A stretch of DNA of 64,000 bases from Hymenobacter terricola (GTDB lineage: Bacteria > Bacteroidota > Bacteroidia > Cytophagales > Hymenobacteraceae), in assembly GCF_017921975.2 (NCBI RefSeq), contig NZ_JAGEMO020000001.1, positions 620,001 through 684,000 on the forward strand, in the 5' to 3' direction. The notes below the pieces were generated by a model, which saw only the letters and a program-made list of their open reading frames with translations, did not search any database and had not been told where the DNA came from. Every line of letters begins with the position of its first letter. Positions within the stretch are counted from its first letter, which is position 1. The translations under genes were made by a program, and so were the position numbers. Of the stretch, positions 8,674 to 18,100 are shown in pieces.

Positions 8674-9255
8674 ATGCAAGAAACAGCCCGCGTCTTCATC
8701 GTGCCCGGCCTCGGCAATTCCGGCCCCGACCATTGGCAAACGTATTTCGAGCGCATGCAGCCAGGTTTTACCCGCATCGAGCAGCGCAGCTGGGACAGCC
8801 CCGACCGTGCGGAGTGGGTCGAAACCCTGGCGCAGGCCCTGGCTGGTGAAGACCTGAGCCGGGTGGTGCTCGTGGCCCACAGCCTGGGTTGCGCCACCGT
8901 GGCGCACTGGGCCGCTGCCTACGGCCACCGCATCAAAGGCGCGCTGCTGGTGGCCCCGAGCGACGTCGAAACCGCGCATTATGCCGCCTTTCCCACCACC
9001 GGCTTTGCCCCGATGCCCCTGGCCCGGCTGCCCTTCCCGAGCACAGTGGTGCTGAGCCGGAACGACGAATGGGTGACGCCCGCCCGCGCCCACCAGTTTG
9101 CCGAAGCCTGGGGCAGCGAGCTGGTCGACATCGGCAACGCCGGCCACATCAACACCGCCAGCGGCTACGGCGACTGGCCCGCCGGGCTGGCCCTGCTGGA
9201 CGAGTGCCAACCGCCCGAACCGCTTCCCTGGGCGGTTGCCAACCCCCGCGGTTAG
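8674..9255 (+). CDS. RBBP9/YdeN-family alpha/beta hydrolase
   Basis: A 193-residue single-domain serine hydrolase. The family start FIVPGLGNSGPDHWQ, the nucleophile elbow VAHSLGC (Ser70), the acid Asp130 in LSRNDEWV and His157 in GNAGHIN form the expected triad. RBBP9/YdeN relatives hydrolyse small esters or peptides; the physiological substrate here is unknown. The ATG at 8674 is chosen because it begins the fold exactly and follows a perfect -7 element. Its TAG overlaps the TAA of the convergent histidine kinase (TTAG, 9252-9255). Confidence 0.88.
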   Translation: MQETARVFIVPGLGNSGPDHWQTYFERMQPGFTRIEQRSWDSPDRAEWVETLAQALAGEDLSRVVLVAHSLGCATVAHWAAAYGHRIKGALLVAPSDVETAHYAAFPTTGFAPMPLARLPFPSTVVLSRNDEWVTPARAHQFAEAWGSELVDIGNAGHINTASGYGDWPAGLALLDECQPPEPLPWAVANPRG

Positions 9256-10388
9256 GGAAAAACGACGGCCTCCACCAGCTCCTCGGGCAACCGGCTATCA
9301 AACCCCTCGGCCAGGGGGAGTTCCACGGTAAACACGCTGCCCTGGCCTTCGGTGCTGGCCACCGACAACGTGCCGTCGTGCCACTCCACGATGGTTTTGC
9401 AGAGCGACAGGCCCAGGCCAATGGTTTCCTCGCCCCGCAGGCCGAGCCGCCGGGCGCGGGTGAACCGCTCGAACACGTGCGGCAGCATGGCCGCCGGAAT
9501 CCCGATGCCGTCGTCGGCCACTTCCACCCGCGCCCGGTCGGCCAGCTCCACCACGGCCACCCGCACGTGGCCCTCGTCGCGGGTGAATTTCATGGCGTTG
9601 CTCACCAGGTTGATGACCACCTGCGTGAATTTGCTCACGTCCAGGTTCACGTACACGGCCTCCGCCGGCAGCGTATAGGCGAAGTGGTGGCCCAGCAGCT
9701 CGTAGCCGACGTGCAGCTGCTCCAGGGGGCCGCGCATGATTTCGCCCAGGTCCACCCGGTCCACCTTCAGGTTCGTGGTCACGGCCGCCGCGAACTCGAT
9801 GTTGATGAGGTCGCGAATCATCTTCACGCTCTCGCGGCTGGTGTTCTCCAGCATCTCCAGCAGCTGCACCTGCGACTGCGCGGCCTCGGGCAGCTCCTCG
9901 CGCAGGTACTGCGCCAGCTGCTCAATCATGATGAAGGCCCCGCTGGCATCGTGCGAGAGGACCTCCAGCGTCACGTTTTTGCGGCTGTTGAACAGGTCGG
10001 AATTGGCCTGGTGGTGCTTGGCGGCGCTGATGTCGTGCAGGGTGCACACCAGCAGCGGGCCCGCCGCCGCCGCCGCCGGATGGTAGTAGGGGATGACCGT
10101 GAACCACTGCGCCGACTCGCCCACGCGCTGCAAGCGGACGGTAATCTCGCCCAGCTGCTCGCCCCGCACCCACCGCGCCCAATGCTCGTCGAGGTAGCCC
10201 CGGTCGTCGGGGTGAATGCGGGCCAGCAGGGCGGGCAATTCGGCGTTGACGCCGGCATCGGTGCCCAACAGCACCTGCTCGTAGGCCTGGTTGATGAAAA
10301 CCACCCGGCCGGCGGCAATGTCGTAGACGAATTGCACCTGGGGGCTGGCGTTCACCTTGGCCAGGAAAAGGGCCGCTAAATCATGCAT
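9252..10388 (-). CDS. PAS domain-containing sensor histidine kinase
   Basis: 378 residues. An N-terminal PAS domain (about 10-125, with FINQAYEQVLLG and IHPDDRGYLDEHW) is followed by a dimerisation/H-box helix pair with phospho-acceptor His146 in EVLSHDASGAF. The HATPase domain has an N box (INLVSNAMKFT), a G1 box (VADDGIGIPAAM), FERF and a G2 box (GLGLSLCKTIVEWHDG). No transmembrane segment is seen, so it should sense a cytoplasmic signal. No receiver gene lies next to it, so it is an orphan kinase. A long inverted repeat separates it from the divergent XRE gene. Confidence 0.9.
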   Translation of the reverse strand: MHDLAALFLAKVNASPQVQFVYDIAAGRVVFINQAYEQVLLGTDAGVNAELPALLARIHPDDRGYLDEHWARWVRGEQLGEITVRLQRVGESAQWFTVIPYYHPAAAAAGPLLVCTLHDISAAKHHQANSDLFNSRKNVTLEVLSHDASGAFIMIEQLAQYLREELPEAAQSQVQLLEMLENTSRESVKMIRDLINIEFAAAVTTNLKVDRVDLGEIMRGPLEQLHVGYELLGHHFAYTLPAEAVYVNLDVSKFTQVVINLVSNAMKFTRDEGHVRVAVVELADRARVEVADDGIGIPAAMLPHVFERFTRARRLGLRGEETIGLGLSLCKTIVEWHDGTLSVASTEGQGSVFTVELPLAEGFDSRLPEELVEAVVFP

Positions 10389-10483
10389 GGCGTGAGGGGG
10401 CGGGAAAAAGAACCGCTGGGATAACTAGTACGGTAACGGGCGGTAAAAAGCTGAAAGCGAACAAGACAGAAAGCCCGCGAAGA

Positions 10484-10606
10484 GGACGGGGCAAGCGGAG
10501 GCAACAATCAGCCAAAAATAAATATGAATGTTTCTCGGGCGCAGGGTGCCCGGCGGCAACATTGGTATCTATTTTTACCTGATTGTTGCCTCCGCTTGCC
10601 CCGTCC
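10484..10606. repeat. Long inverted repeat with about 49-bp arms upstream of the XRE gene
   Basis: The outer 28 bp of each arm (10484-10511 and 10579-10606) are perfect complements. Similarity continues inward through AAAAATA-x-ATA-xx-AATGTT to about 49 bp, and a small GGGC/GCCC hairpin occupies the loop. It ends 5 nt before the ATG at 10612, so the transcript leader could fold into one large hairpin. Confidence 0.85.
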
Positions 10607-10611
10607 CGCCC

Positions 10612-11268
10612 ATGTCGCGTCGCGCTTATCCTTCCCGCAGCCTCGCCGCCGCCGTGCGGGCCCATTTCGGCCTTACCCAGGCCGAGCTGGCCGCGTTCAT
10701 CGGCGTGAGCCGCCCGCACCTGGCCCTGGCCGAAGCCGGCACCTCGGCCCTGGGCCCCGGCCCCGACCAGCGCCTGCAGGTGCTGGCCCGCCAGCTGCCC
10801 CCGCCCGACGGCCTGGGCCCGCCTGCCCCGGCCGTCGGCCCCGCCGGGTACGACCCCGCGCCCGCCCCGGCCGACCCCGCCGCCGACCTCACGCCCCTGC
10901 GCCGGCGGCTGGCCCGCTGCCGCTGGCTGCGCACCCGCCTCACCTTCGAACAGGAGCAGCAGCGCCAGCCCAGCCAGGCCCGCCACCAGCGCCGGGCCTG
11001 GGCCGTGCAGGTGCTGGGCCCCGCCCTGGCCGCCCCGCTGCCGGTGCCCGACTGGCTGGCCCCTGGTGGCCCCGGCCCGCTGCCGCCCTACCCCCTGGCC
11101 ACCCCCGACGCCCCCCGCGACACCCACTGGCTGAGCGGGCTGGCCCTGCGCCTGGCCGCCACCACCGCCCCGCTGCCGCCCGCCAGCGCGGCCCTGGCCC
11201 GCGCCCGCCGCGCCGGCCTCGATGCCGAAATCGCGGCCCTCGAAGCCACTTTGGGGCCCGGCGCGTAG
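10612..11268 (+). CDS. XRE-type helix-turn-helix protein with proline-rich tail
   Basis: 218 residues. A helix-turn-helix lies at about 8-60 (AAAVRAHFGLTQAELAAFIG, then VSRPHLALAEAG), typical of XRE/Cro-like DNA-binding proteins. It is followed by a Pro/Ala/Gly-rich linker and a charged helix (RRRLARCRWLRTRLTFEQEQ) that could dimerise. The C-terminal half matches no family I recognise. The ATG at 10612 starts directly at the HTH; the longer start at 10528 would translate the inverted repeat. The target is unknown; the adjacent long palindrome is a natural candidate for autoregulation, an inference only. Confidence 0.65.
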   Translation: MSRRAYPSRSLAAAVRAHFGLTQAELAAFIGVSRPHLALAEAGTSALGPGPDQRLQVLARQLPPPDGLGPPAPAVGPAGYDPAPAPADPAADLTPLRRRLARCRWLRTRLTFEQEQQRQPSQARHQRRAWAVQVLGPALAAPLPVPDWLAPGGPGPLPPYPLATPDAPRDTHWLSGLALRLAATTAPLPPASAALARARRAGLDAEIAALEATLGPGA

Positions 11269-11297
11269 CTTGCGCCCCCGGAGGGTACCCACTCCGC

Positions 11298-11305
11298 TAT
11301 ATTTC
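11298..11305 (+). promoter_or_regulatory. Possible -7 element TATATTTC
   Basis: One mismatch from TAnnTTTG, 25 nt before the ATG at 11331. Confidence 0.3.
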
Positions 11306-11330
11306 ATCATTTACCCCCTTTCCAATTCCG

Positions 11331-11747
11331 ATGAATTACTCCCTCTCGCTGCTCAAAACGCACGCCGACTGCGACGCCGTGCTGGCCTTCTGCACCAGCA
11401 AATCCGGCCTGCTCAACTACCACAACAACCAAACCGACCACCGCGCCGAAAACCTCACCGCCTCGGCCACCGGCCTGGCCTCGGAGCTCACCGGCCTCAA
11501 CGCCTTCATCACGGCCATGACGCCGGTGATTCCCACCCTGCCCGCCGGCAAGGACCGCGACAAACAGGAAAACGACCTGCGCGTGAAAACCGACCGCCGC
11601 GACACCCTGGTGGCCCGCCAGGGCCAGACCGGCCCCGAAGCCCTGGTCGAAAGCCAGCTCGAACAGAACCTGGTGGACCTCCAGCTGCCCGCCGTGCAAG
11701 AGCTGGTGGACCTGGTGACGGCCCACCGCGCCACCCTGGCCAGCTAG
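11331..11747 (+). CDS. Hypothetical helical protein
   Basis: 138 residues, no signal peptide or membrane segment. The sequence is predicted to be mostly helical, with an early CDAVLAFCTSKSGLLNYHNNQ segment and later charged stretches (GKDRDKQENDLRVKTDRRD) that could form a coiled coil. I do not recognise a named domain. It follows the XRE gene by 62 nt, may share its transcript, and ends 30 nt before a clear terminator. Codon use matches the neighbours, which supports a real gene. Confidence 0.6.
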   Translation: MNYSLSLLKTHADCDAVLAFCTSKSGLLNYHNNQTDHRAENLTASATGLASELTGLNAFITAMTPVIPTLPAGKDRDKQENDLRVKTDRRDTLVARQGQTGPEALVESQLEQNLVDLQLPAVQELVDLVTAHRATLAS

Positions 11748-11777
11748 GCCGCCGGGCCCGTTCCGCACTTGAAAAGG

Positions 11778-11806
11778 CCGCGCCGGGGTACCGGGGCGGT
11801 TTTTTT
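11778..11806 (+). terminator. Intrinsic terminator
   Basis: The stem CCGCGCCGG/CCGGGGCGG with a GGTA loop is followed by a T7 run, closing the XRE/hypothetical unit. Confidence 0.8.
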
Positions 11807-11880
11807 GTGGGCGCCAAACCTCCCGGCCCCGGCCGCGTTTACCATATCACCCCATTCCTTCATCACCTCATCACTCCGAT

Positions 11881-12339
11881 ATGCAAACCTGGAACGACGT
11901 TATCCGCCTCGCCAACCACCCCACCGCCTCGCCCCGCCGGGTGGAGAAAACGCCCGCCGAGTGGCGCGCCCTGCTCACGCCCGAGCAGTTCCACGTCACC
12001 CGCGAGCACGGCACCGAGCGCGCCTTCACCGGCGAGTACTGCGAGGCCCACGAAGCCGGCCTCTACGCCTGCGTGTGCTGCGGCACCCCGCTCTACGACT
12101 CGCGCACGAAGTTCGAATCGGGCACCGGCTGGCCCTCGTTTACGCAGCCCGTGGACGAAAGCGCCATCCGCTACCACAAGGACACCAGCTTCGGCATGAC
12201 CCGCGTGGAAGTGCTCTGCAACGTGTGCGACGCCCACCAGGGCCACGTTTTCCCCGATGGCCCGCCTCCCGGTGGCCTGCGCCTGTGCATCAACTCGGCC
12301 AGCGTGAAGCTGGTGACGGAGGGCACGGCCGTAGCCTAG
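11881..12339 (+). CDS. msrB: Peptide-methionine (R)-S-oxide reductase
   Basis: A 152-residue thiol-dependent oxidoreductase that reduces the R-epimer of methionine sulfoxide in proteins, so part of oxidative damage repair. The zinc-binding cysteines are present as CVCC (Cys64/67) and CNVC (Cys113/116). The TGWPSF core is intact, and the catalytic Cys136 sits in RLCINSAS as in canonical MsrB. There is no signal peptide, so it should act in the cytoplasm. It is transcribed alone between two terminators. The start at 11881 gives the usual family length. Confidence 0.95.
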   Translation: MQTWNDVIRLANHPTASPRRVEKTPAEWRALLTPEQFHVTREHGTERAFTGEYCEAHEAGLYACVCCGTPLYDSRTKFESGTGWPSFTQPVDESAIRYHKDTSFGMTRVEVLCNVCDAHQGHVFPDGPPPGGLRLCINSASVKLVTEGTAVA

Positions 12340-12376
12340 GCACCGCGCGGCTACTTGCGGCAATCGTGTAGTTTTA

Positions 12377-12418
12377 CCAGTGGTTCCCCGTGAGTGCGGG
12401 GAGTCACTGGCTTTTTTT
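12377..12418 (+). terminator. Intrinsic terminator of msrB
   Basis: A 13-bp stem (ccagtggttcccc/ggggagtcactgg, two mismatches) is followed by a T-rich tract from 12412. Confidence 0.75.
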
Positions 12419-12439
12419 ATTCCTCCCAACCCCTCTTAG

Positions 12440-13681
12440 ATGAAGCAAACACTACTCCTGGCCCTGACGGGCCTTGGCCTGCTCGCCCGGCCCGCTGCCG
12501 CCCAGCCCCGCCCGCACCGCGAGCCGGCCCTGGCCGTCGCCCCGGCCCAGCGCATCACCTCCAACACCAGCTTCCGGCTGCTCACGGCCCTGAAGCAGCA
12601 GTACCGCACCAGCGCCTGGCTCGACACCCTGCGCTTCACCTACTCCCGCTTCACGGCTCTGAGCAAGCCCCTGCGCGAGCTGCGCGAAAATGCTCCCACC
12701 CGGGGCGCGGCCCTGCGCCCCCTGCGCCAGGAAAACTACCAGTACAACGCGGCCGGCAAGGTCACCTCCGATTCCACGTTCACCTACACCAGCGGGGTGC
12801 TCAACACCACGGGCACCCTCGTGCTCGCCTCCACCTACAACGCCCAGGGCCAGCTGGCCCAGGAGCTGCAAAGCGTGCGCGTGGGCGGCAGCTGGCGGCC
12901 CTACGGCCGCACCACCTACACCTACAACGCCCAGGGCCAGAACACGCGCATCCTGGACGAGTCGTACTTCGGCTCGACGTATCTCGCCGACGACCAGGAG
13001 CTGTTCACCTACAACGCGCAGGGGCAGGTCATCGTCGATGAGTTTCAGCTGGCCGATGTGTCCGGCACCGCGTTCAGCGCCTTCCAGCGCGACCTGTTCA
13101 CTTACAATGCCGCCGGCCTGCGCCTCACCGACGTGCAGCAGCAGTACAACAACGGCGCTTTTGCCGATGCCTACCGCGTCACCAATACCTACACGGCCCC
13201 CATTGGCCAGCCGGCCGCCGCGCAGCTCGCCGGCTACCTGGTGGAGCGCGCGGCGGGCACGGCCTGGCAGCCCTACGCGCAGGGAGCCGAAACCTACGAC
13301 GCCGACGGCAACCTGACCACCGACCTCTACCAGCCCTACACCGCCGGAGCCTTCGCCAACGATTACCGCTACCTCTACACCTACCAGCGCGTGCTGGCCA
13401 CGGCCACCGCCCAACCATTGGCGGCTGGCCTTACGGTAGCGCCCAACCCCGCGCCGGCCCCTGGCCCCCTGGCCCTGCACTACCACCTGGCCGCCGCCGC
13501 CCCCGTGGCCGTGGCCGTGCTCGATGCCCTGGGCCGCCCGGTGCTGTGCCTGCCCGCCACGCCCCAAACGGCCGGCGAGCATGTCCTCAGCCTGCCGCAG
13601 CTGCCAGTGGCGGCCGGCCTCTACGCGGTGCGCCTCACGGCCGGCACCCAAAGCCAGACGGTGAAGCTGGTGGTTGAATAA
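12440..13681 (+). CDS. YD-repeat-containing T9SS type A sorting domain protein
   Basis: 413 residues. A signal peptide (MKQTLLLALTGLGLL, cleavage near AAAQ) is followed by several repeats carrying the tyrosine-rich YNAAGKV / YNAQGQ / YDADGNLTTD pattern of RHS/YD repeats. The C-terminal T9SS sorting domain begins near VAPNPAPAPGPLAL and ends GLYAVRLTAGTQSQTVKLVVE. It is inferred to be exported and anchored at the cell surface. It is much shorter than RHS toxins and has no toxin domain, so it is more likely a structural or adhesive surface protein. Starts at ATG 12440 right after the msrB terminator. Confidence 0.8.
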   Translation: MKQTLLLALTGLGLLARPAAAQPRPHREPALAVAPAQRITSNTSFRLLTALKQQYRTSAWLDTLRFTYSRFTALSKPLRELRENAPTRGAALRPLRQENYQYNAAGKVTSDSTFTYTSGVLNTTGTLVLASTYNAQGQLAQELQSVRVGGSWRPYGRTTYTYNAQGQNTRILDESYFGSTYLADDQELFTYNAQGQVIVDEFQLADVSGTAFSAFQRDLFTYNAAGLRLTDVQQQYNNGAFADAYRVTNTYTAPIGQPAAAQLAGYLVERAAGTAWQPYAQGAETYDADGNLTTDLYQPYTAGAFANDYRYLYTYQRVLATATAQPLAAGLTVAPNPAPAPGPLALHYHLAAAAPVAVAVLDALGRPVLCLPATPQTAGEHVLSLPQLPVAAGLYAVRLTAGTQSQTVKLVVE

Positions 13682-13700
13682 CCCGCCCTGCCGCAAGCAA

Positions 13701-13731
13701 AGCCGCTTCCGGGTCCGGAAGCGGCTTTTTT
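13701..13731 (+). terminator. Intrinsic terminator
   Basis: The perfect stem AGCCGCTTCCGG/GGAAGCGGCT is followed by T6, just downstream of the YD-repeat gene. Confidence 0.85.
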
Positions 13732-13898
13732 AATGCCCTGGCCCCAAGCCATCGGGGGCTCGGGGCCGGGACCACGCCGGGGCCGCGCGCCGGTTTACTC
13801 GCCGGAAACGTACACCTTTGCGGAGCCCCCCGCTGCCGAACGAACCGGTGCGGCCCCGTTGTTGACCAGTTTCCCCTTCCTCTTTTCCCACCCCCGCC

Positions 13899-14810
13899 AT
13901 GTCTTTGCTCTTCACCGATTTTGCCTCCTGGGGCGCGCACTGCGCCGCCACCGGCCAGCCCCTCTACCAACCCGTGCTCGACTACGAAATCGAGCAGAAG
14001 GGCCGCACCGAAGACGAAATCTGGGCCGGCCTGCAACGCGCCTACGACGTGATGCGCGACGCCGTGAAGGAGAGCATGACCGGCGACATGACCTCCCGCT
14101 CGGGCATGATAAACAACGGGGCCAAGAAGATTGCCGCCTCGCCCGTCACCGTCCTCTCGCCCGAGTTCAAGCAGCTCATCACCCGCGCCCTGGGCGCTAA
14201 GGAGGTGAACTCCTGCATGGGCCGGGTGGTGGCCGCGCCCACGGCCGGGGCTTCGGGCATTCTGCCCGGCGTGCTGGTCACCCTCCAGGACTTGCACAAG
14301 CTGGAGGACCGCCAGATTCTGGAGGGCCTGCTGGTAGCGGCCGGCATCGCCCTGATTATTGAGCAGAATGCCTCGCTGGCCGGGGCCGTGGGCGGCTGCC
14401 AGGCCGAAACCGGCTCGGCCGCCGCCATGGGCAGCGGCGCCATCGTGTATTGCCTGGGCGGGCCGGTGGCGCAGGTATTTGCCGCCGTGGCCGTCACCAT
14501 CCAGTGCATGCTGGGCCTGATTTGCGACCCCGTGGCCGGCCTGGTGGAAGTGCCCTGCGTGGTGCGCAACGCCTCGGCCGCCGCCATTGCCTTCTCCTCG
14601 GCCCAGATTGCCATTGCCGGCATCGACCCCGTTATTCCCGTCGACCAGTGCGTGGCCGCCCTCGGCGAAGTGGGCCAGAGCATGGAAACCCGCTACAAGG
14701 AAACCGCCCTCGGCGGCCTGGCCAACACCACCCGGGGCCGCGAAATCGAGCGCCGCGTGCTGGTGCAGGACATCAACATCCTGCCCGACGAAGCTGGCAC
14801 GCTTAATTAA
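13899..14810 (+). CDS. sdaAA: L-serine dehydratase, iron-sulfur type, alpha domain
   Basis: 303 residues. The alpha part of [4Fe-4S] L-serine ammonia-lyase, which converts L-serine to pyruvate and ammonia. Family signatures are AAPTAGASGILPGVL, GGCQAETGSAAAMGS and CDPVAGLVEVPC, which supply the cluster cysteines. The N-terminal beta (ACT-like) part of the single-chain E. coli SdaA is missing and no beta gene is adjacent. The beta subunit would therefore have to be encoded elsewhere, or this is a self-sufficient alpha-only form. The ATG at 13899 opens the conserved N-terminus. Confidence 0.88.
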   Translation: MSLLFTDFASWGAHCAATGQPLYQPVLDYEIEQKGRTEDEIWAGLQRAYDVMRDAVKESMTGDMTSRSGMINNGAKKIAASPVTVLSPEFKQLITRALGAKEVNSCMGRVVAAPTAGASGILPGVLVTLQDLHKLEDRQILEGLLVAAGIALIIEQNASLAGAVGGCQAETGSAAAMGSGAIVYCLGGPVAQVFAAVAVTIQCMLGLICDPVAGLVEVPCVVRNASAAAIAFSSAQIAIAGIDPVIPVDQCVAALGEVGQSMETRYKETALGGLANTTRGREIERRVLVQDINILPDEAGTLN

Positions 14811-14833
14811 CCCCAGTTGCGGCGTATTCCACT

Positions 14834-14989
14834 AGCCGCGAAGCGGCGACACGTTGGTAGCAAAACCTGGTAAGCACCGGATAAAAGCCGCAAAGCGGCG
14901 GCATTTTTTCGGCGAAAGTGCCGCCGCTTTGCGGCTCTGGAGCTACATTTTCTTCCAACCAACTACCAACGTGCCGCCGCTTTGCGGCT
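14834..14989. repeat. Nested inverted repeats built on GCCGC(A/G)AAGCGGC
   Basis: Outer 27-bp arms (14834-14860 and 14963-14989, two mismatches) enclose a perfect inner inverted repeat with 18-bp arms (14886-14903 and 14919-14936). All four arms carry the core AGCCGCAAAGCGGC or its complement, so the module AGCCGC..GGC occurs in both orientations. No ORF is supported here. Confidence 0.85.
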
Positions 14990-15015
14990 GAAAAAGCTGC
15001 TCTGCAACTTGAGTT

Positions 15016-15044
15016 AATGAGGAATGAGGCCAGAATTCCTCATT
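15016..15044. repeat. Small hairpin
   Basis: Perfect 10-bp arms (AATGAGGAAT/ATTCCTCATT) with a 9-nt loop, directly before the bidirectional terminator. Confidence 0.6.
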
Positions 15045-15061
15045 ATGCTAAACCGGGCCAA

Positions 15062-15096
15062 AAAAAGACCCGCTGGCATTGCCAGCGGGTCTTTTT
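15062..15096. terminator. Bidirectional intrinsic terminator
   Basis: A perfect stem AAAAAGACCCGCTGGC/GCCAGCGGGTCTTTTT (16 bp, short ATT loop) between the convergent sdaAA and giant T9SS genes. Confidence 0.9.
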
Positions 15097-15114
15097 ACTG
15101 CTAACCGGAAATGA

Positions 15115-18100
15115 TTACTCGCGCACCAGGCGGCGGGTTTCCACGCCGTCGGTGTTGGCCAGGCGGAGCGTGTACACGCCCGCGGCCACCTTCGACAAGT
15201 CGAGGGCGTGAATGGCCACGCCGCTGGCAGCGGGCAGCACTTCACTGGCCACTACGCGGCCCATGGCGTCGAGCACCGTGAGCTTGGTCGCTACCCGGAA
15301 GCCGGTCAGCTCCAGGGTCAGCTGGCCGTTGGGCGTTGGGTTGGGGTACACGTTCAGGCTAGCCCCGGCGATGCTGTTGCGCGCCGCCGTAACCACCAGC
15401 GGCAGCGATGCTGCGGAAGAGCAGCCGAAGGTGTTGGTGGCCACTACCGTGTAGGAGCCCAGCTGGGCAACGGTGCCGTTCACCACGTAGGTCTGGTTGG
15501 TGGCCCCGGTGATGATAGCGCCGTTCAGGTAGAACTGGTTGCCCGTCGTCGCGCTCGACGTGAGCGTGGTAACGGCGCCGTTGTAGGCGGCCGTCAGCAC
15601 GGGGCGGGTGGGCGTGGGGTTCACCGTGATGGTGGCCGTAGCCGTGGCCGCGCAGCCGCCGGCCGGAGCCACGGTGTTGGTCACGGTGTAGGTACCGGCC
15701 GTCGAGGTGGCCAGGGTGACAGCGCCGGTGGTGGCGTTAACCGTCAGGCCGGTGGTCGAGGTGAACGTGCCAGCCGTGGCGCCCGTGCCCAGCGTGGCGG
15801 CCGTGGTGCCGGTGCTGCCCGCGCAGTTCCCCGTGGCGGGGTAGCTGAACGTAGCCACCGACGCCGGGGCGATGGTGACCGATTGCGTAGTCGTCAGGGC
15901 CGGGCAGGTGGCCGTGGCGGGCAGGGTGTTGGTCACCACGTAGGTGCCGGCCGTGCTGGTGCCGGGCGTGATGGCGCCGGTGGTAGCGTTAATCGTCAGG
16001 CCCGTGGTCGAAGTGAAGGCGCCGGCCGAAGCGCCGGTAGCCAGCGTAGCCGCCACCGTGCCCGTAGCCCCGGCACAGATGATGGCCGTGGGGTAGGTGA
16101 ACGTGGCCGAGCGCGTGCCCGAGGTGATGGTTACCGGAGCCAGCGCGTTGTTGGCGGGGTTGTCATCGCCCAGGAGCAGGGTCGTAACGGTAGCGGTGTA
16201 AGTACCCAGCACGCTCAGGTTGGCCGTGCCGGTGAAGGCGACGGCCTGGCTGGCGCCAGCGGCCAGCGTGCCCGTGTTCACCACCGTGGTGAACGTCTGG
16301 GGCGTGCCACCGGCCGGCGGCGTAATGGTTACCATCACCGTTACTGGATTGGTCACGAAGTTCAGCGCCACCGTCGAGGAGTTGGTGATGCTGGCCGTTA
16401 CGGTTTCGGTGGTGCCGAAGCAGGTGCTGCTGGCCACCGGGGCCGTCAGGGCCGCTACGCTCACGTCGAGGTTGGCCACGAACTCATCGGCGCCGAGGTC
16501 GGGAGTGGTGGTCGAGCGGGTGTCGCCATCAAAGTCCGTCGTGATGCCGGTGATGGGGGTGCCCGCCCCGTTCAGGGCCAGGCCCGCGGCGTTGGTAGTC
16601 AACACGTGCAAATCAGTAGCCGAGACGAACGGCGAAGTGGCCAGTAGGAGCGACGTGCCCACGGGCAAAGTGGCCGTGGTGGGCCGGTCCTGGCCGGTTT
16701 CGGTGTTCAGGTCGGCCAGGGTGGCGCGGGCGGTGCCGCTCACCAGGCCGCCGGTGAGGCCGGTGCCGCCCACGCCGTAGAAGGCGTTGTTGGTCGACGT
16801 CAGGCCGGCGTAGTTGCCCGTGGTGCCCGCGTAGGCATAGCCCACGGCGTAGCTCAGCGCGCCGGTTACGGTCTGGCTGTTGTAGAACACGTTGTCGCGC
16901 ACCTCTACCGTGGGCGAGGTGCCGCCGACGGCCAGGGCGAAGTTCGGCTGGTTGGCCGATGAGGTGCCGGGGTTGGTGCCCGTCATGCTCACCGAGTTGT
17001 AGAGCACGCGGGTGGTGCCGCCACCGGCCGCACCGCTCACGTAGATGCCCGCGCCGAAGTCGCCACTGGTGCCATTGCTGTTCACGCCCGATACGAAGTT
17101 GTTGGCAACGGTGTTGGTGCCGGTGGTAGCCGTCGCCACGCCGATGCCCACGGCCGAGAACGTGCCCGTGCTCACCACGCTGCCGATGTTATTGCGGCTC
17201 ACCAGGGTGTTGGTTACTTCGTTGCCCGTGAAGGTGGTGTTCGAGAAGTTGCCCACGGTGAAGCCCAGGCTAATGCCGGACACATCGCTAGTGTTCAGAA
17301 TGTTGCCGATATTGTTCTGGGTTACTTGCGCGTTGTTGTCAAACGACAGCAGGATGCCACCGCGGGTCAGTCCGCCCGAGGCAGCCGGAGCGTTCAAATC
17401 GTTCTGCGTGATAAGCACGTTCTGATTTTTCAGGGTTGCGGTGCCGCCCAAAGAGGCGATGCCGACCAGGGTGCCGCGCACGGCGCAGTTTTGCACCGTG
17501 TTGTTGGTGTACAGGTTGGCCGTGGTGGCGTTGCTCACGCCTTGCAGGGCAATGCCGTAGAGCGTGGCCGCCGTGGCCGCCGTCGAAACGCCCACCGCCG
17601 TCAGGTTTTTGATGGTGTTAAACGTCGCGCCGTCGTTGGTGAACTGGGCAAACTGCTGCACCACGAGGCTGCTCGTGCCGGTGTTCGTATTCGAGACGGT
17701 CAAATCACGGCTGGGGCGGGGGTCGGTGGCCGAGATGGTGCCGCCGAGCGACCCGTCGATGGTCACGTAATCACTGGCCAGCAATTGCAGAATGGCCGTG
17801 GCCGCCGAGCCGGTGATGGCAACGGCCGTGGTGCCAGTGGCATTGCTGGGCTTGATGGTGAGCGTGTTGGCGGCCGAAGCATCCGCATTGTTGAGGATGG
17901 CAATCGGGAAGGTTTCGCCCGTCGAGTACGTGGGGTCGAGCAGCAGGAAGGTCACCGCGCCGCCCAGGCCCGAGGTATTGTAGGCCGCTACGGCCGCCGT
18001 GAGAGTAGCGTAGGTGCGGGCCGGAACCGGCGAGGTAGCCGCGGTGGCGCTCACGTAGTACGTGCCGCTAAGTGCGGGCAGAATGGTGTACTGGTAAGCC

